A DNA stretch of 44,133 nucleotides from Candidatus Caccomonas pullistercoris (GCA_018714085.1 DVNY01000054.1:1-44133), one strand, 5' to 3'. Positions 9,060 through 24,873 are shown, counted from the stretch's first letter. Notes: generated by a model not told the origin, from the sequence alone. A program made the numbers and translations.

Positions 9060-9093
9060 ACGGGTTTGCCCAAAGAGGGCAAGCCCGTTTTTT
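9060..9093 (+). terminator. Rho-independent terminator after tRNA-Arg
   Basis: acgggtttgccc aaaga gggcaagcccgt ttttt. Confidence 0.9.
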
Positions 9094-9108
9094 GTGCCCG
9101 ACAGTTTT

Positions 9109-9190
9109 AACGGTCAGCGTGTCCGTAAGAACTGAAGTAGTGACCGGAATTTCTGTCGCTACTTCAGTTCTTACGGGTCGCCGACCCGGA
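9109..9190. repeat. 21-bp phased palindromic repeat, copy C, with 22-bp inverted repeat
   Basis: ccgtaagaactgaagtagtgac (9123-9144) / gtcgctacttcagttcttacgg (9155-9176), one G:T pair, 10-nt loop cggaatttct. Confidence 0.8.
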
Positions 9191-9263
9191 AAAAGCACAT
9201 CCCCTGCCCTTGTTCGTGCGATGGAGGCAGGGGATGCGGAAAAGGCAGTAGCCGTTTTGCGGA

Positions 9264-10658
9264 CTACATGGGGATGTTGAAACCTAAGCTGATGTTCGTG
9301 TTGGCACGGTTCAAGGGGATAAAAGGTTTGCCGAATTTTCCCCAGATCATGCGGTCGGAAGCCACGTAGAAGTTGAACTTGTTCACGTAGAAGCTCAACA
9401 TTCCGCCAAGTTGCCAACCGGTGCTCGAACCACTGGTGTTGAGGTTCGCCTCGAACCACTTGACGGGACGGACGGCGGCCGAGAGCATCCCCTGGTGGTA
9501 GGAGTAACGCCCGTGGATGCGTGAAGTGTAGAGGAAACCGACACGGAATTTGTCGTAGAACGGCATCGTGTATTCAGCACCGATGTTGAGCGTAGCGGCG
9601 AGGCCTTGGGTCTTTTTGCCCTTGCCGTCGTCATAGATGGAGAAGACGCGGTTCAAGTCGTCGCCGAGGTTCTCGAACTGGTCGCCGATCTTGTTGCCCT
9701 CGTCGTCGCCGCTGACCCAGATGTCGGTGAATCCGTCGAACGTATATTCGCCGCGCGAACTGGCCATGTTGACATCCTTCCAGCTGATAAAGCCGAGGTC
9801 AGTGATTGAAGCGCTGACCGTCAGGTTGTCCAGTACTTTGTAAGTGGCGCCAAAGTCGAACGCAAGTCCGAAACCGGGAAGCGAGAAGCTGTAATCGTCG
9901 AGTCCGTCGACCTTTCCGCCGCGGTTGGGGTCGATGGTGGCGGGGTCGTTGCTGTCGTCATAGCTGAACTGCGATTTGCCCAGTGCGGCTGCCAGTTTGG
10001 CATCGGCGTTGATGGCCCATTGGTCGCCGGTCATCGTCACGTCCATGTGCTCCACGTTGAAGTCAGCGTATGCCGCTCCGATCAGGAACTTCATCTTGGC
10101 GCCCACTTTCAGGCGGTCGTTGATCTGGTGGGAGTGGCCGAGAGCCAGTTCAAGGTAATTCTGCGTGCGGATGCCGAGGTTGTCGATGCTGTATTGCTCA
10201 CGGGCGCCCGTCTCTTTCATGAATTCGAACAGCTCGTAGGGCATGGTCACGTTGGTGCTTGATTTGAGGTTCAGCTCGACGGAGTTCATTCCCTTGAAAG
10301 CCTGGAAGGCGAACGAGAAGAGGTTGTAGTTCAGATAGATGTCGATTCGGTTCTTGTCGTGCAGGTTGCCGAGAAATTCGCCCGCACTGATCTCGGGATT
10401 CATGAACGTGGTGAGATCGTAGCCCGGGCGATTGCTTTTGTAGACAAAGTCAGCCATGCCGACGTTCCCTGTCGTGCCGATGTTGATGTTATTGAGCAGA
10501 GGAACGCCCACGTAGGCTGAATCGAGCAACGCAGGATTCATCTGATGGCGGTTGACCGACGTTTGCATGAAGTAAGCTGAACGCAGGTCTTGCGCAGCGG
10601 CGCCGGTGGCTGTCGAAGCGAGTAAAAGTGCAGCCGTATATTTAAGGATACCTTTCAT
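9264..10658 (-). CDS. DUF5723-like outer-membrane/secreted protein
   Basis: Signal peptide MKGILKYTAALLLASTATGAAAQ; QTSVNRHQMNPALLDSAYVGVPLLNNINIGTTGNVG; beta-barrel-like C-terminus. Confidence 0.75.
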   Translation of the reverse strand: MKGILKYTAALLLASTATGAAAQDLRSAYFMQTSVNRHQMNPALLDSAYVGVPLLNNINIGTTGNVGMADFVYKSNRPGYDLTTFMNPEISAGEFLGNLHDKNRIDIYLNYNLFSFAFQAFKGMNSVELNLKSSTNVTMPYELFEFMKETGAREQYSIDNLGIRTQNYLELALGHSHQINDRLKVGAKMKFLIGAAYADFNVEHMDVTMTGDQWAINADAKLAAALGKSQFSYDDSNDPATIDPNRGGKVDGLDDYSFSLPGFGLAFDFGATYKVLDNLTVSASITDLGFISWKDVNMASSRGEYTFDGFTDIWVSGDDEGNKIGDQFENLGDDLNRVFSIYDDGKGKKTQGLAATLNIGAEYTMPFYDKFRVGFLYTSRIHGRYSYHQGMLSAAVRPVKWFEANLNTSGSSTGWQLGGMLSFYVNKFNFYVASDRMIWGKFGKPFIPLNRANTNISLGFNIPM

Positions 10659-10680
10659 AATGGAGTGTCAGTCTTAGGGG

Positions 10681-12492
10681 TTAGTTGAAATCGCCGATTA
10701 CTTGTCCCAGGAGTTTCAGACGCAGGTTGTCGAGATAGAAGTACTGGTCTGAGCGCAGTTCGCCGGTGGCCGGGGAGGCTGCGACGATGTGGAAGCGCAG
10801 TTTGTCGAGGCGCGAGATGTCAGCGGGGTTCTGCGCCGTCAGCGTGAGGGTGATGGGCGTCTTCACGGCTGTCGTCCCGTCGCCGGCGGCAATGAGGTCG
10901 GTGGTCACGTCGACGCCGTCGAGCACGCGGCCGTCGATGCCGACGGGCTCAACGCTGATTTCGAGTTGCATGGGAACGAGGTTGTACACGTCGGCAGTGA
11001 TGTCGACTCCCTTGGCTTGGTAGTCTTTCAAATCGTCGTTCATGTCGTCGACCGAGTCGTTGTAGACGATGGTCGTGCCAGCGTTGAAGGTGAACGGGAC
11101 GAGGACTTCATAGTTCACGTCGGCCGAGTAGCTGCGGTCGAGATAGATGTCGTGGAGCACGCCCTGCTTGACGTTGACACGGCCGTCCTTGCAGTCGACT
11201 TGGATGTGGTCCGGAAGTTTCCGGATCAGGCTGTTGAGATCGTTGACAACCTCGACGTGGCTGCCGGCGGCGACGCCGTCGGGATCATAGGGCGTGTCGG
11301 TCTGGCTGTAATAGTAGGTGGAAGTCTGTCCGAAGGGGATGTCGTTCTTGCCGCTTTGCGGGAGGTTGGCGGCGCCGATGGTCTGACCGCCGTCGGCCAC
11401 CGAGGTCACGCTGCCGGAGAACTCGACGGGGACGGGCAGGTTTGTCGCGTCGATGTCAAAGCGGATGGTCGGGTTCTGCATATTGAGCGTCACGCGGTTG
11501 TCGGTGAGGAAGTCGGGCAGGTCGTTGCTGATTTCGATGGGGTCAATCTCCGGGTTAATTTCGGGGTTGACTTCGCCTTGCACACGTTCTGCTTCGATTT
11601 GTCCGCCGCCTTGCAATTCGACAAAGAGGCGCATTTTGACTACGTCGCCGTCGTGCATGGATTGCTCGCGGGTCGAGGTGACGGCGAAGTCGCCGCGCAT
11701 GGTGATGTCGTCGGTGAAATAGATGTAGTGGTTACCCTGTTCGTCGGTTTCGATGGGGAGGCCGAGACCGTCGGAGCCCTCACCGAAATCCAGGTGGTCG
11801 AGGTAGACTTGTCCGAGGACGACCGACTTCGCTCCGATGCCTGACTGGTTGGCGATGTGGAGCACATTGTCTGCATCGGCGTTCAGGATCTTCACGTAGT
11901 CAGGGAACTGGATTTCCATGTTGCGGACACTCTCGATCACGAAGTCGAGGTTGGGATTGCTGGGCGAGACTTCGAGTTTCAGGTCGAAGACGGAGCTTTT
12001 CGGATAAATGGCCCGGAGGCTGTTGATGTCGTCAGAGATGTCGTCGATGTTGGCTTCGAGCGGGCTGGAACCGTCGACGTCGGTTTTCGAGAACTCACGG
12101 CCGGCGGCCACAATGACCGACGAGGCTCCGTCGGGGTTGTCGAAATCTTCGAAGCTCACCACGTCTTGTGAGGAGTTGATTTCGACGTGCTTGATGCTAC
12201 CGATGGCGTTCTTGACGCTGACATCGAAAGACGTATGGTCGGTCTTGACTAAATAATAAAGGTTCTGGCCGTCTGTTTCGACGAGGTCGTTGTCCTCAAT
12301 GTCAAGCACGTCGTTCAGCATGACGTGCTCGGTGTTTCCGAGACGGAGCGAGAGTCCTTCGGCGCCCAAACCAACGGTCATGTCGAACTCTTTGTCAAGG
12401 TCGTACGTGTCGTCGATGCTGCACGACGTCGTCACGCCCGAAGCAAGCGCCATGGCGATGAGGCTTGCGCACAAGTTCATACGTTTGTTCAT
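10681..12492 (-). CDS. Large secreted lipoprotein
   Basis: MNKRMNLCASLIAMALASGVTTSCSIDDTYDLDKEFDMTVGLG (lipobox TTSC). Start set at ATG 12492. Confidence 0.8.
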   Translation of the reverse strand: MNKRMNLCASLIAMALASGVTTSCSIDDTYDLDKEFDMTVGLGAEGLSLRLGNTEHVMLNDVLDIEDNDLVETDGQNLYYLVKTDHTSFDVSVKNAIGSIKHVEINSSQDVVSFEDFDNPDGASSVIVAAGREFSKTDVDGSSPLEANIDDISDDINSLRAIYPKSSVFDLKLEVSPSNPNLDFVIESVRNMEIQFPDYVKILNADADNVLHIANQSGIGAKSVVLGQVYLDHLDFGEGSDGLGLPIETDEQGNHYIYFTDDITMRGDFAVTSTREQSMHDGDVVKMRLFVELQGGGQIEAERVQGEVNPEINPEIDPIEISNDLPDFLTDNRVTLNMQNPTIRFDIDATNLPVPVEFSGSVTSVADGGQTIGAANLPQSGKNDIPFGQTSTYYYSQTDTPYDPDGVAAGSHVEVVNDLNSLIRKLPDHIQVDCKDGRVNVKQGVLHDIYLDRSYSADVNYEVLVPFTFNAGTTIVYNDSVDDMNDDLKDYQAKGVDITADVYNLVPMQLEISVEPVGIDGRVLDGVDVTTDLIAAGDGTTAVKTPITLTLTAQNPADISRLDKLRFHIVAASPATGELRSDQYFYLDNLRLKLLGQVIGDFN

Positions 12493-12578
12493 TGCGTTTG
12501 TTTTAAGTGGTGGTTGATATGAAATAAGTGTGACTGTTTCACCTTTGTCTGAAAGTGGGAAAACATTCCCTAACGCCA

Positions 12579-12586
12579 CAAAAGTA
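12579..12586 (-). promoter_or_regulatory. Bacteroidetes-type -7 box (TACTTTTG) upstream of the lipoprotein gene
   Basis: caaaagta on + strand, 87 bp from the start codon. Confidence 0.5.
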
Positions 12587-12748
12587 ATAATAATTAAGCT
12601 AATGAACGTTATAAATCCGGTGATTTGTAATCTTAATGTAAGGAATGATTGAAAATGTGACAGTATCCGTCACGGAAAACAGTGAGCAGGAAAATATGAA
12701 CAGTCGTGTCGGAACGCAGGTCGGGCGGTCGCTCTCAACGGTCAGGGT

Positions 12749-12845
12749 GACGAAAAATCCTGTCAGCCGTCCAGAATTTTTCGGACGGCTGACAGGATTT
12801 TCTAAATAACTGACAGGTTTTTCTGGACGGCTGACAGGAAAGCCG
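12749..12845. repeat. 21-bp phased palindromic repeat, copy D
   Basis: aaaatcctgtcagccgtcc / ggacggctgacaggatttt 19-bp perfect inverted repeat, followed by gacagg motifs at 12791, 12812 and 12833 (exact 21-bp spacing). Confidence 0.9.
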
Positions 12846-12867
12846 TTTCCTTTTCCAGAATAAAAGA

Positions 12868-12913
12868 GCGCCCCGCCGGCCGCTGCGACTGCGCAGGCTG
12901 GCCGGCGGGGCGC
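12868..12913 (-). terminator. Terminator downstream of murI
   Basis: gcgccccgccggcc / ggccggcggggcgc 14-bp arms; T-rich tcttttatt follows on - strand. Confidence 0.85.
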
Positions 12914-12931
12914 ATTGTGTGGATTGTCGGG

Positions 12932-13786
12932 TCAGGGTTGGACGCGTTCGGCCTCGCAGGGCTCGTGCATGAAAAGCGTGGCCGATTCGGCGAACTTGTC
13001 GGCCGCTTCTGTCGTGAGGTAGTGGCAGTGCCCCCCCTTGGTGCATTGGGCGTCCATCTCGGGGTGACGCTGGAAATAGTCGCGCAACGAAGAGGCCACG
13101 TATTCCCCTTGCGGCACGATGCGCACGCCGGGCGGCGTGTATTTCAGTATTTTGTTCATCAGTAGCGGGTAGTGCGTGCAGGCCAGCACGAGGGTGTCGA
13201 TTTCCGGGTCGGCGCGCAGGATGCCTTCGACACGTTTACGCACGAAGTAGTCTGCGCCGGGCGAATCGAACTCGTAGTTCTCCACAAGGGGCACCCACAT
13301 CGGGCAGGCCATCTGGCTGACGGTGATGTCGGGATAAAGTTTGTGGATTTCCAGCTCGTAGGATCGCGAGTTCACCGTACCGGCCGTGGCGAGTATACCG
13401 ACGTGGCGCGTCCGCGTCAGGCTGCCGAGGGTTTCGACCGTCGGTCGGATCACGCCGAGCACGCGGCGCGTGGGGTCGAGCCGGCCGAGGTCGTTTTGCT
13501 GGATAGTGCGCAGAGCTTTGGCCGAAGCGGTGTTGCAGGCCAGCACGACGAGGTGGCAGCCGCGGGCAAAGAGCAGTTCGACAGCCTGCCTGGTGTATTC
13601 ATAGACCACTTCGAACGAATGTGCACCATAGGGCGCCCGTGCGTTGTCGCCGAGATACAGGTAATCGTAGGCCGGCATCAGCTGGCGGATTTGGCGCAGG
13701 ATGGTGAGCCCGCCGTAGCCCGAGTCGAACACACCGACTGGACCCGGCGTTGCGGGAAGCGTGAGCGGTTGATCGGGCGGGGTCAT
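12932..13786 (-). CDS. murI: Glutamate racemase
   Basis: PVGVFDSGYGGLTILRQIRQLMP...LACNTASAKALR...LACTHYPLL. Confidence 0.96.
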   Translation of the reverse strand: MTPPDQPLTLPATPGPVGVFDSGYGGLTILRQIRQLMPAYDYLYLGDNARAPYGAHSFEVVYEYTRQAVELLFARGCHLVVLACNTASAKALRTIQQNDLGRLDPTRRVLGVIRPTVETLGSLTRTRHVGILATAGTVNSRSYELEIHKLYPDITVSQMACPMWVPLVENYEFDSPGADYFVRKRVEGILRADPEIDTLVLACTHYPLLMNKILKYTPPGVRIVPQGEYVASSLRDYFQRHPEMDAQCTKGGHCHYLTTEAADKFAESATLFMHEPCEAERVQP

Positions 13787-14394
13787 GGTCTCAGTTTGTT
13801 CAGCTGTGTGCGGACGTAGGGCGCTGCGTCTTCTGACAGCAAGGGGTTGTAGTAAGGGCAGGCGCCCCGGTCGGTGTTGATGATGAAGTCATAGCCTCTT
13901 TCGGCGCCGGCAGCGCGGATAGCGGCGTCGAGGCGCGAACGCACGGGACCCATGAGGTCGGCCTCGGCTGCACGGAGCAGGCTGTCGGCTTGCTCCCGGA
14001 AGGCAAGGTCACGCTCCATCTCGTTTTGCAGGTCGCGCTGGCGTTTGAGCAGGATGCTTTTCGGGAAGTTTTTCTGGCCGTCGAGGAATTCCGCAAAGAG
14101 GCGTTTGAAGTTGCTGGCGTTGTATTCAGCTTCTTCCTCGTACTGTTGGCGGAGCCGGCTCAGGCTTTCGAGGGCACGGACATACTCCGGCATGGCCGTG
14201 AGCAGGGAATCGTAGCTCAGCACGCCGTAGCGGGGACGGGCGATGAGGGTGTCAGGAGTTGTGTTGAGCCCGTTTGCTGCGGCGGGTTGTGCGCCGGACG
14301 GTGTGGCCACTTGGGCACGGGCGCCGGCCAGACAGCCTGAAACGGCCAGCACGGCCACCAGGCAAATGTGTCGGTACAGGTAGGAAAAACGCAT
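13783..14394 (-). CDS. OmpH/Skp family periplasmic chaperone-like protein
   Basis: RYGVLSYDSLLTAMPEYVRALESLSRLRQQYEEEAEYNASNFKRLFAEF; signal peptide. Start moved to ATG 14394; the upstream MHYLC extension is promoter DNA. Confidence 0.82.
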   Translation of the reverse strand: MRFSYLYRHICLVAVLAVSGCLAGARAQVATPSGAQPAAANGLNTTPDTLIARPRYGVLSYDSLLTAMPEYVRALESLSRLRQQYEEEAEYNASNFKRLFAEFLDGQKNFPKSILLKRQRDLQNEMERDLAFREQADSLLRAAEADLMGPVRSRLDAAIRAAGAERGYDFIINTDRGACPYYNPLLSEDAAPYVRTQLNKLRP

Positions 14395-14413
14395 CGTTTG
14401 TTTCTGTTTGCTG

Positions 14414-14488
14414 CAAAGGTAGTGCAAACAAGCGGAAAGGCCCGCGAAAAACCGGATGATTTTCGCTGACCTTTCCCGAGTGCTGCCG
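14414..14488 (-). promoter_or_regulatory. Stem-loop promoter element, copy p4 (upstream of ompH-like gene)
   Basis: Reverse complement: cggcagcactcgggaaaggtcagcgaaaatcatccggtttttcgcgggcctttccgcttgtttgcactacctttg; -7 box TACCTTTG at 14414-14421. Confidence 0.75.
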
Positions 14489-14545
14489 TTATTTTTTGCA
14501 GTGGTAATGTTTTTTCCCGGAGTGTTCCCGGGTTTCCCTACTTGC

Positions 14546-16207
14546 TTAGTATTTGAATGTGCTCCCTCCGAGAAATTCGCGCAGCAGCGACGTGGGCGGC
14601 AGACCGCGTGTCGAAATGGGTTTCAGGTAGCGGAGGAATTTGCTGAGGCGGTAGGCCTCCGAATACTCAGGCACATTCTCGGGCACTTGTTCCAACAAGG
14701 GAAGCGCCTGACTGCGCAAGGCGGCAAACTCAAAGAGCAAGGCCGAATTAAACATGGCATCGGCGTTCTCCTGGTAGGGGAAGATCCAACGGTCTTCACC
14801 TTCGCGCACCGAGGGCCAGCGACGGATGGTCTCCGTGGCCGAATAGCCGCGGTAGCGGTAGTCGCGGACGATGCGGCGCAGGAGCCTGTTGTCCGTGGTG
14901 GGGATGTAGTTGTGGTCGTCGAGCAGGATGGTGGTCAGGGCCGAAGCATATATCTTGTATTTCCGGCTGTCCGGGATGTCGGCCGTCAGTTGCGGGTTGA
15001 GCGCATGGATACCTTCGAGCACGAGGAGGGTGTTCCGGTCGATGTGAAGGCGGTTCCCGCTTTTCTCGCTCTTTCCTGTCTGGAAATTGTAGCGCGGCAG
15101 TTCGACCTCCTCGCCTGCCAGGAGGGCTTGGAGCTGTTCGGAGAGGAGCGGGAGGTTGAGTGCTTCGATGTGTTCGTAGTCATAGTCGCCGTTGGCGGCG
15201 AGTGGCGTCTTTTCGCGGTCGACGAAGTAATCGTCGAGGGAGATGGGGACGGGTTTGAGTCCGCAGGCCATGAGCTGGACGGACAGGCGCTTCGAGAAGG
15301 TGGTCTTTCCGCTCGACGAGGGGCCGGAGATGAGGATGACTTTCACCTCGGGGCGCGCTTCGATGGCGTCGGCGAGGCGGCTGATCTTCTTTTCCTGCAA
15401 CGCCTCGGAGACGTTGATGAGTTCGTTGGTAAATCCGTGTGCGCACGCTTCGTTGAACTCGCCGACGGTCGAGACGCCGAGGATTTCCTGCCAGCGGTGG
15501 TGTTCGTTGAAGACCGTGAAGATTTTGCGCTGCGCCGTCGGCGGTTGCAGGCGTGTCGGATTGTGGCGGTCGGGCAGGCGGAGGAGCAGTCCGTCGAAGT
15601 AGGGCACGACGTCGAACAGGCGGATCTGTTTCGTGTTGACGAGCAGTGAGCCGTAGAAGTAGTCTGCCGTGCCGTCGAGGGTGTAGTAATAGGTGTAAAG
15701 GGAGCCGGTGCTTTCGAGCAGTTTCGCCTTGTTTTCGAGTCCTTCGCGGCGGAAGAGTTCGACGGCCTTCTCCGTGGGGCATGTGATGCGGTGGAAGGGG
15801 ATGGCGGCGTCGACGATTTCGTGCATGCGCCGGCGCAGGGTGTCGATGTCGTCCTTTTCGAGTTCGCGGCCGAGGTCGAGGCGGCAGTAGTAGCCGTTCG
15901 GGACGGGCGTGTCGATGCGCAGGCGGGCGCCGGGATAGAGGTCCGTGACGGCCTTGTAGAGCACGAAGAAGAGCGAACGGGTATAGGTGCGCATGCCCGA
16001 GGGCGACGTGACGTCGAGAAACTCCACGTCCTTGTCGTTGAAGCACATGAAGTGGAGGCCCTCGACTTTGTTGTTCACTTTGGCGCTTGTCACGCCGTAA
16101 GGCATGTCGAGCCCGATGAGGTTATAGATGTCTTCGAGCGTCGAGCCGATGGGGACGTCGTGGCGCTCGCCGGTGTTGAGGCAATGGATGGTGATTTTCT
16201 TGTCCAT
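14546..16207 (-). CDS. Nucleoside (uridine) kinase-like protein with N-terminal TGS/ThrRS-like regions
   Basis: P-loop ILISGPSSSGKTTFSKRLSVQL; PISLDDYFVDREKTP; LLVLEGIHALNPQLT; N-terminus resembles TGS. Confidence 0.87.
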   Translation of the reverse strand: MDKKITIHCLNTGERHDVPIGSTLEDIYNLIGLDMPYGVTSAKVNNKVEGLHFMCFNDKDVEFLDVTSPSGMRTYTRSLFFVLYKAVTDLYPGARLRIDTPVPNGYYCRLDLGRELEKDDIDTLRRRMHEIVDAAIPFHRITCPTEKAVELFRREGLENKAKLLESTGSLYTYYYTLDGTADYFYGSLLVNTKQIRLFDVVPYFDGLLLRLPDRHNPTRLQPPTAQRKIFTVFNEHHRWQEILGVSTVGEFNEACAHGFTNELINVSEALQEKKISRLADAIEARPEVKVILISGPSSSGKTTFSKRLSVQLMACGLKPVPISLDDYFVDREKTPLAANGDYDYEHIEALNLPLLSEQLQALLAGEEVELPRYNFQTGKSEKSGNRLHIDRNTLLVLEGIHALNPQLTADIPDSRKYKIYASALTTILLDDHNYIPTTDNRLLRRIVRDYRYRGYSATETIRRWPSVREGEDRWIFPYQENADAMFNSALLFEFAALRSQALPLLEQVPENVPEYSEAYRLSKFLRYLKPISTRGLPPTSLLREFLGGSTFKY

Positions 16208-16417
16208 AGACGTAGGGTTTAGGCGGACCGGCGCAGTCGCGGAGGCGGCGGGTGCCGGTTTTGTTCGGTTTCCCCAAAGTTGAGGAAAAAAGTCGGACCG
16301 TACCGCGTCTGCCGTCGACTTTAACGTTTTTTACTTTGCAGGCGTCCGCTCTGCGCGGCGGGCTGGCCTACAGGTTGTTTGGCGGACTCGTGCCAGCAGG
16401 CCGGCGACCAGGAAATG

Positions 16418-16570
16418 CGAGACGGCTGACAGAATTTTCTAAATAACTGACAGGATTTTCTGGACGGCTGGCAGGAATTACGGGTCGCCGGCCTGTTCGG
16501 ACGGATGGTGTGCGGGTCGGAAACAGCCAGAGCGACAGGAACTCCTGTCGCTCTGGCTGAAACATCTGTC
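16418..16570. repeat. 21-bp phased palindromic repeat, copy E (two modules)
   Basis: gacggctgacagaattttctaaataactgacaggattttctggacggctggcagg (three 21-mers) and cagccagagcgacagg/cctgtcgctctggctg inverted repeat (16524-16559). Confidence 0.88.
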
Positions 16571-16614
16571 GTATATGGTGGCCGTACGATGCGGATGGCC
16601 TGATCAGGCGGGCA

Positions 16615-19393
<2,779 letters not shown>

Positions 19394-19431
19394 AAAAAGA
19401 CGGTCGCCCTGTCGGTTCTCATTATATTTCG

Positions 19432-19439
19432 TAATTTTG
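19432..19439 (+). promoter_or_regulatory. -7 box TAATTTTG (dapA promoter)
   Basis: cgTAATTTTGcccc 33 bp upstream of ATG 19473. Confidence 0.55.
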
Positions 19440-19472
19440 CCCCCGGAAGTAATGACAATTTGGTGAAAAGCA

Positions 19473-20357
19473 ATGAATAATATCTTCAAAGGTGAGGGCG
19501 TGGCGCTGGCCACCCCGTTTACGGAAAGCGGCAGTGTGGACTACGATGCGCTTGGCGGACTGATCAGTTCGCAGATAGCGGGCGGCGTGGACTTCGTCTG
19601 TGTGCTCGGCACCACAGCCGAGACGCCCTGTCTTTCGGCGGCCGAGAAGCAGACGGTCAAGGACTTTGTCGTGCAGGAAGTGGCCGGACGTGTCCCCTTG
19701 TTGCTTGGCTGCGGCACGAACTGCACCGAGACGGTGGTCGACTTCTTGCGCCACGGCGACCTGTCGGACATCGACGGCGTGCTGGTGGTCTGCCCGTACT
19801 ACAACAAACCGACGCAGGCCGGGCTTTTCGCCCATTTCAAGACAATAGCCGACGCGACGACGCTGCCCGTCGTGCTCTATAACGTGCCGGGTCGCACGGG
19901 CGTCAACCTTGAAGCCGAGACGGTGTTGAAACTCGCCATGGAGTGTGAGAACGTCGTAGCCGTCAAAGAGGCTTCGGGCCGGTTGGACCAGGCTGAGGCC
20001 ATCCTTGACCGGGCGCCCAAAGGTTTCGAGTTGCTGAGTGGCGACGACGGCCTGACGCTTGAACTGATCCGCCGTGGCGCCACAGGTGTCATCTCTGTCG
20101 TGGCCAACGCCTATCCCGCTGAGTTCGGCGACATGGTTCACGCCGCGCTCGACGGCGACTTCGACAAGGCCGAGGCGGCCAACGACCGCTTGGCTGCGCT
20201 CTATCCCCTCCTCTCTGTCGAGGGCAATCCGGCCGGACTGAAATCCCTGCTCGACGTGCAGGGCAAGGCGGGCAACTACTTACGCCTGCCCCTCGTGCCG
20301 GTCAGCGCGGCGACTTATGCGAAGATAAAGGCTTTCGCCGACGCCATGAACGCCTAA
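19473..20357 (+). CDS. dapA: 4-hydroxy-tetrahydrodipicolinate synthase
   Basis: GVALATPFTESGSVDYDALGGLI...LGTTAETPCLS...YNVPGRTGVNL...VAVKEASG. Confidence 0.96.
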   Translation: MNNIFKGEGVALATPFTESGSVDYDALGGLISSQIAGGVDFVCVLGTTAETPCLSAAEKQTVKDFVVQEVAGRVPLLLGCGTNCTETVVDFLRHGDLSDIDGVLVVCPYYNKPTQAGLFAHFKTIADATTLPVVLYNVPGRTGVNLEAETVLKLAMECENVVAVKEASGRLDQAEAILDRAPKGFELLSGDDGLTLELIRRGATGVISVVANAYPAEFGDMVHAALDGDFDKAEAANDRLAALYPLLSVEGNPAGLKSLLDVQGKAGNYLRLPLVPVSAATYAKIKAFADAMNA

Positions 20358-20382
20358 GGGCGTCCGGACGCGATAAGAAAAG

Positions 20383-20424
20383 CGCGAAGAGGCACCGTCC
20401 CTGCGGGGGCGGTGCCTCTTCGCG
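20383..20424. terminator. Terminator-like hairpin downstream of dapA
   Basis: cgcgaagaggcaccgtccc / ggggcggtgcctcttcgcg, 19-bp arms with one wobble; T-rich tract only on - strand side. Confidence 0.7.
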
Positions 20425-20540
20425 TGTTTGGGGGCGACCCCTGCCCTACCCTGTCGTTTTCCCGTGCTGCGAGTGTCTCCGCGTGCGGGATTTTTCGTTT
20501 CGGGCGGCAATGGTGTCGCTCCTACGCGACGGCGGGTTTT

Positions 20541-20635
20541 CTCAGTCAGAGCGACAGAAAATCCTATCGCACTGACAGAATTTTCTGTCAGCCGTCCCGT
20601 TTTTCTTAGTCGCCGACTTGTGTTTTCTGTCAGGC
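20541..20635. repeat. 21-bp phased palindromic repeat, copy F
   Basis: gcgacagaaaatcctatcgcactgacagaattttctgtcagccgtcccg; gacag at 20552 and 20573; ctgacagaa tt ttctgtcag perfect palindrome. Confidence 0.8.
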
Positions 20636-20683
20636 TGCGTGCGTTTTGCGTGTCGGCTCATGAAGCCTGCGAGATGGGACACG

Positions 20684-20723
20684 AAAAAAACCGCCCGGCG
20701 GCTTTGCGGAGGCCGCCGGGCGG
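20684..20723 (-). terminator. Rho-independent terminator of the GH2 gene
   Basis: ccgcccggcggc / gccgccgggcgg followed by TTTTTTT on the - strand. Confidence 0.93.
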
Positions 20724-20750
20724 AGTAATCATCGAAGACAGGACGTTGCT

Positions 20751-24803
<4,053 letters not shown>

Positions 24804-24865
24804 TTATGGATTAGTGTTTCAGCGTTTTCGGACGCAGCATATGGGTAGATGCCACGTAATATCCG

Positions 24866-24873
24866 CAAATATA
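24866..24873 (-). promoter_or_regulatory. -7 box TATATTTG (GH2 gene promoter)
   Basis: caaatata on + strand, about 84 bp upstream of start. Confidence 0.45.

Noticed and set aside
12749-12845. Possible CRISPR array from regularly spaced short repeats
   Set aside because: Repeat units are contiguous 21-mers without unique spacers, only 2-4 units per locus, no cas genes; scattered through many intergenic regions.
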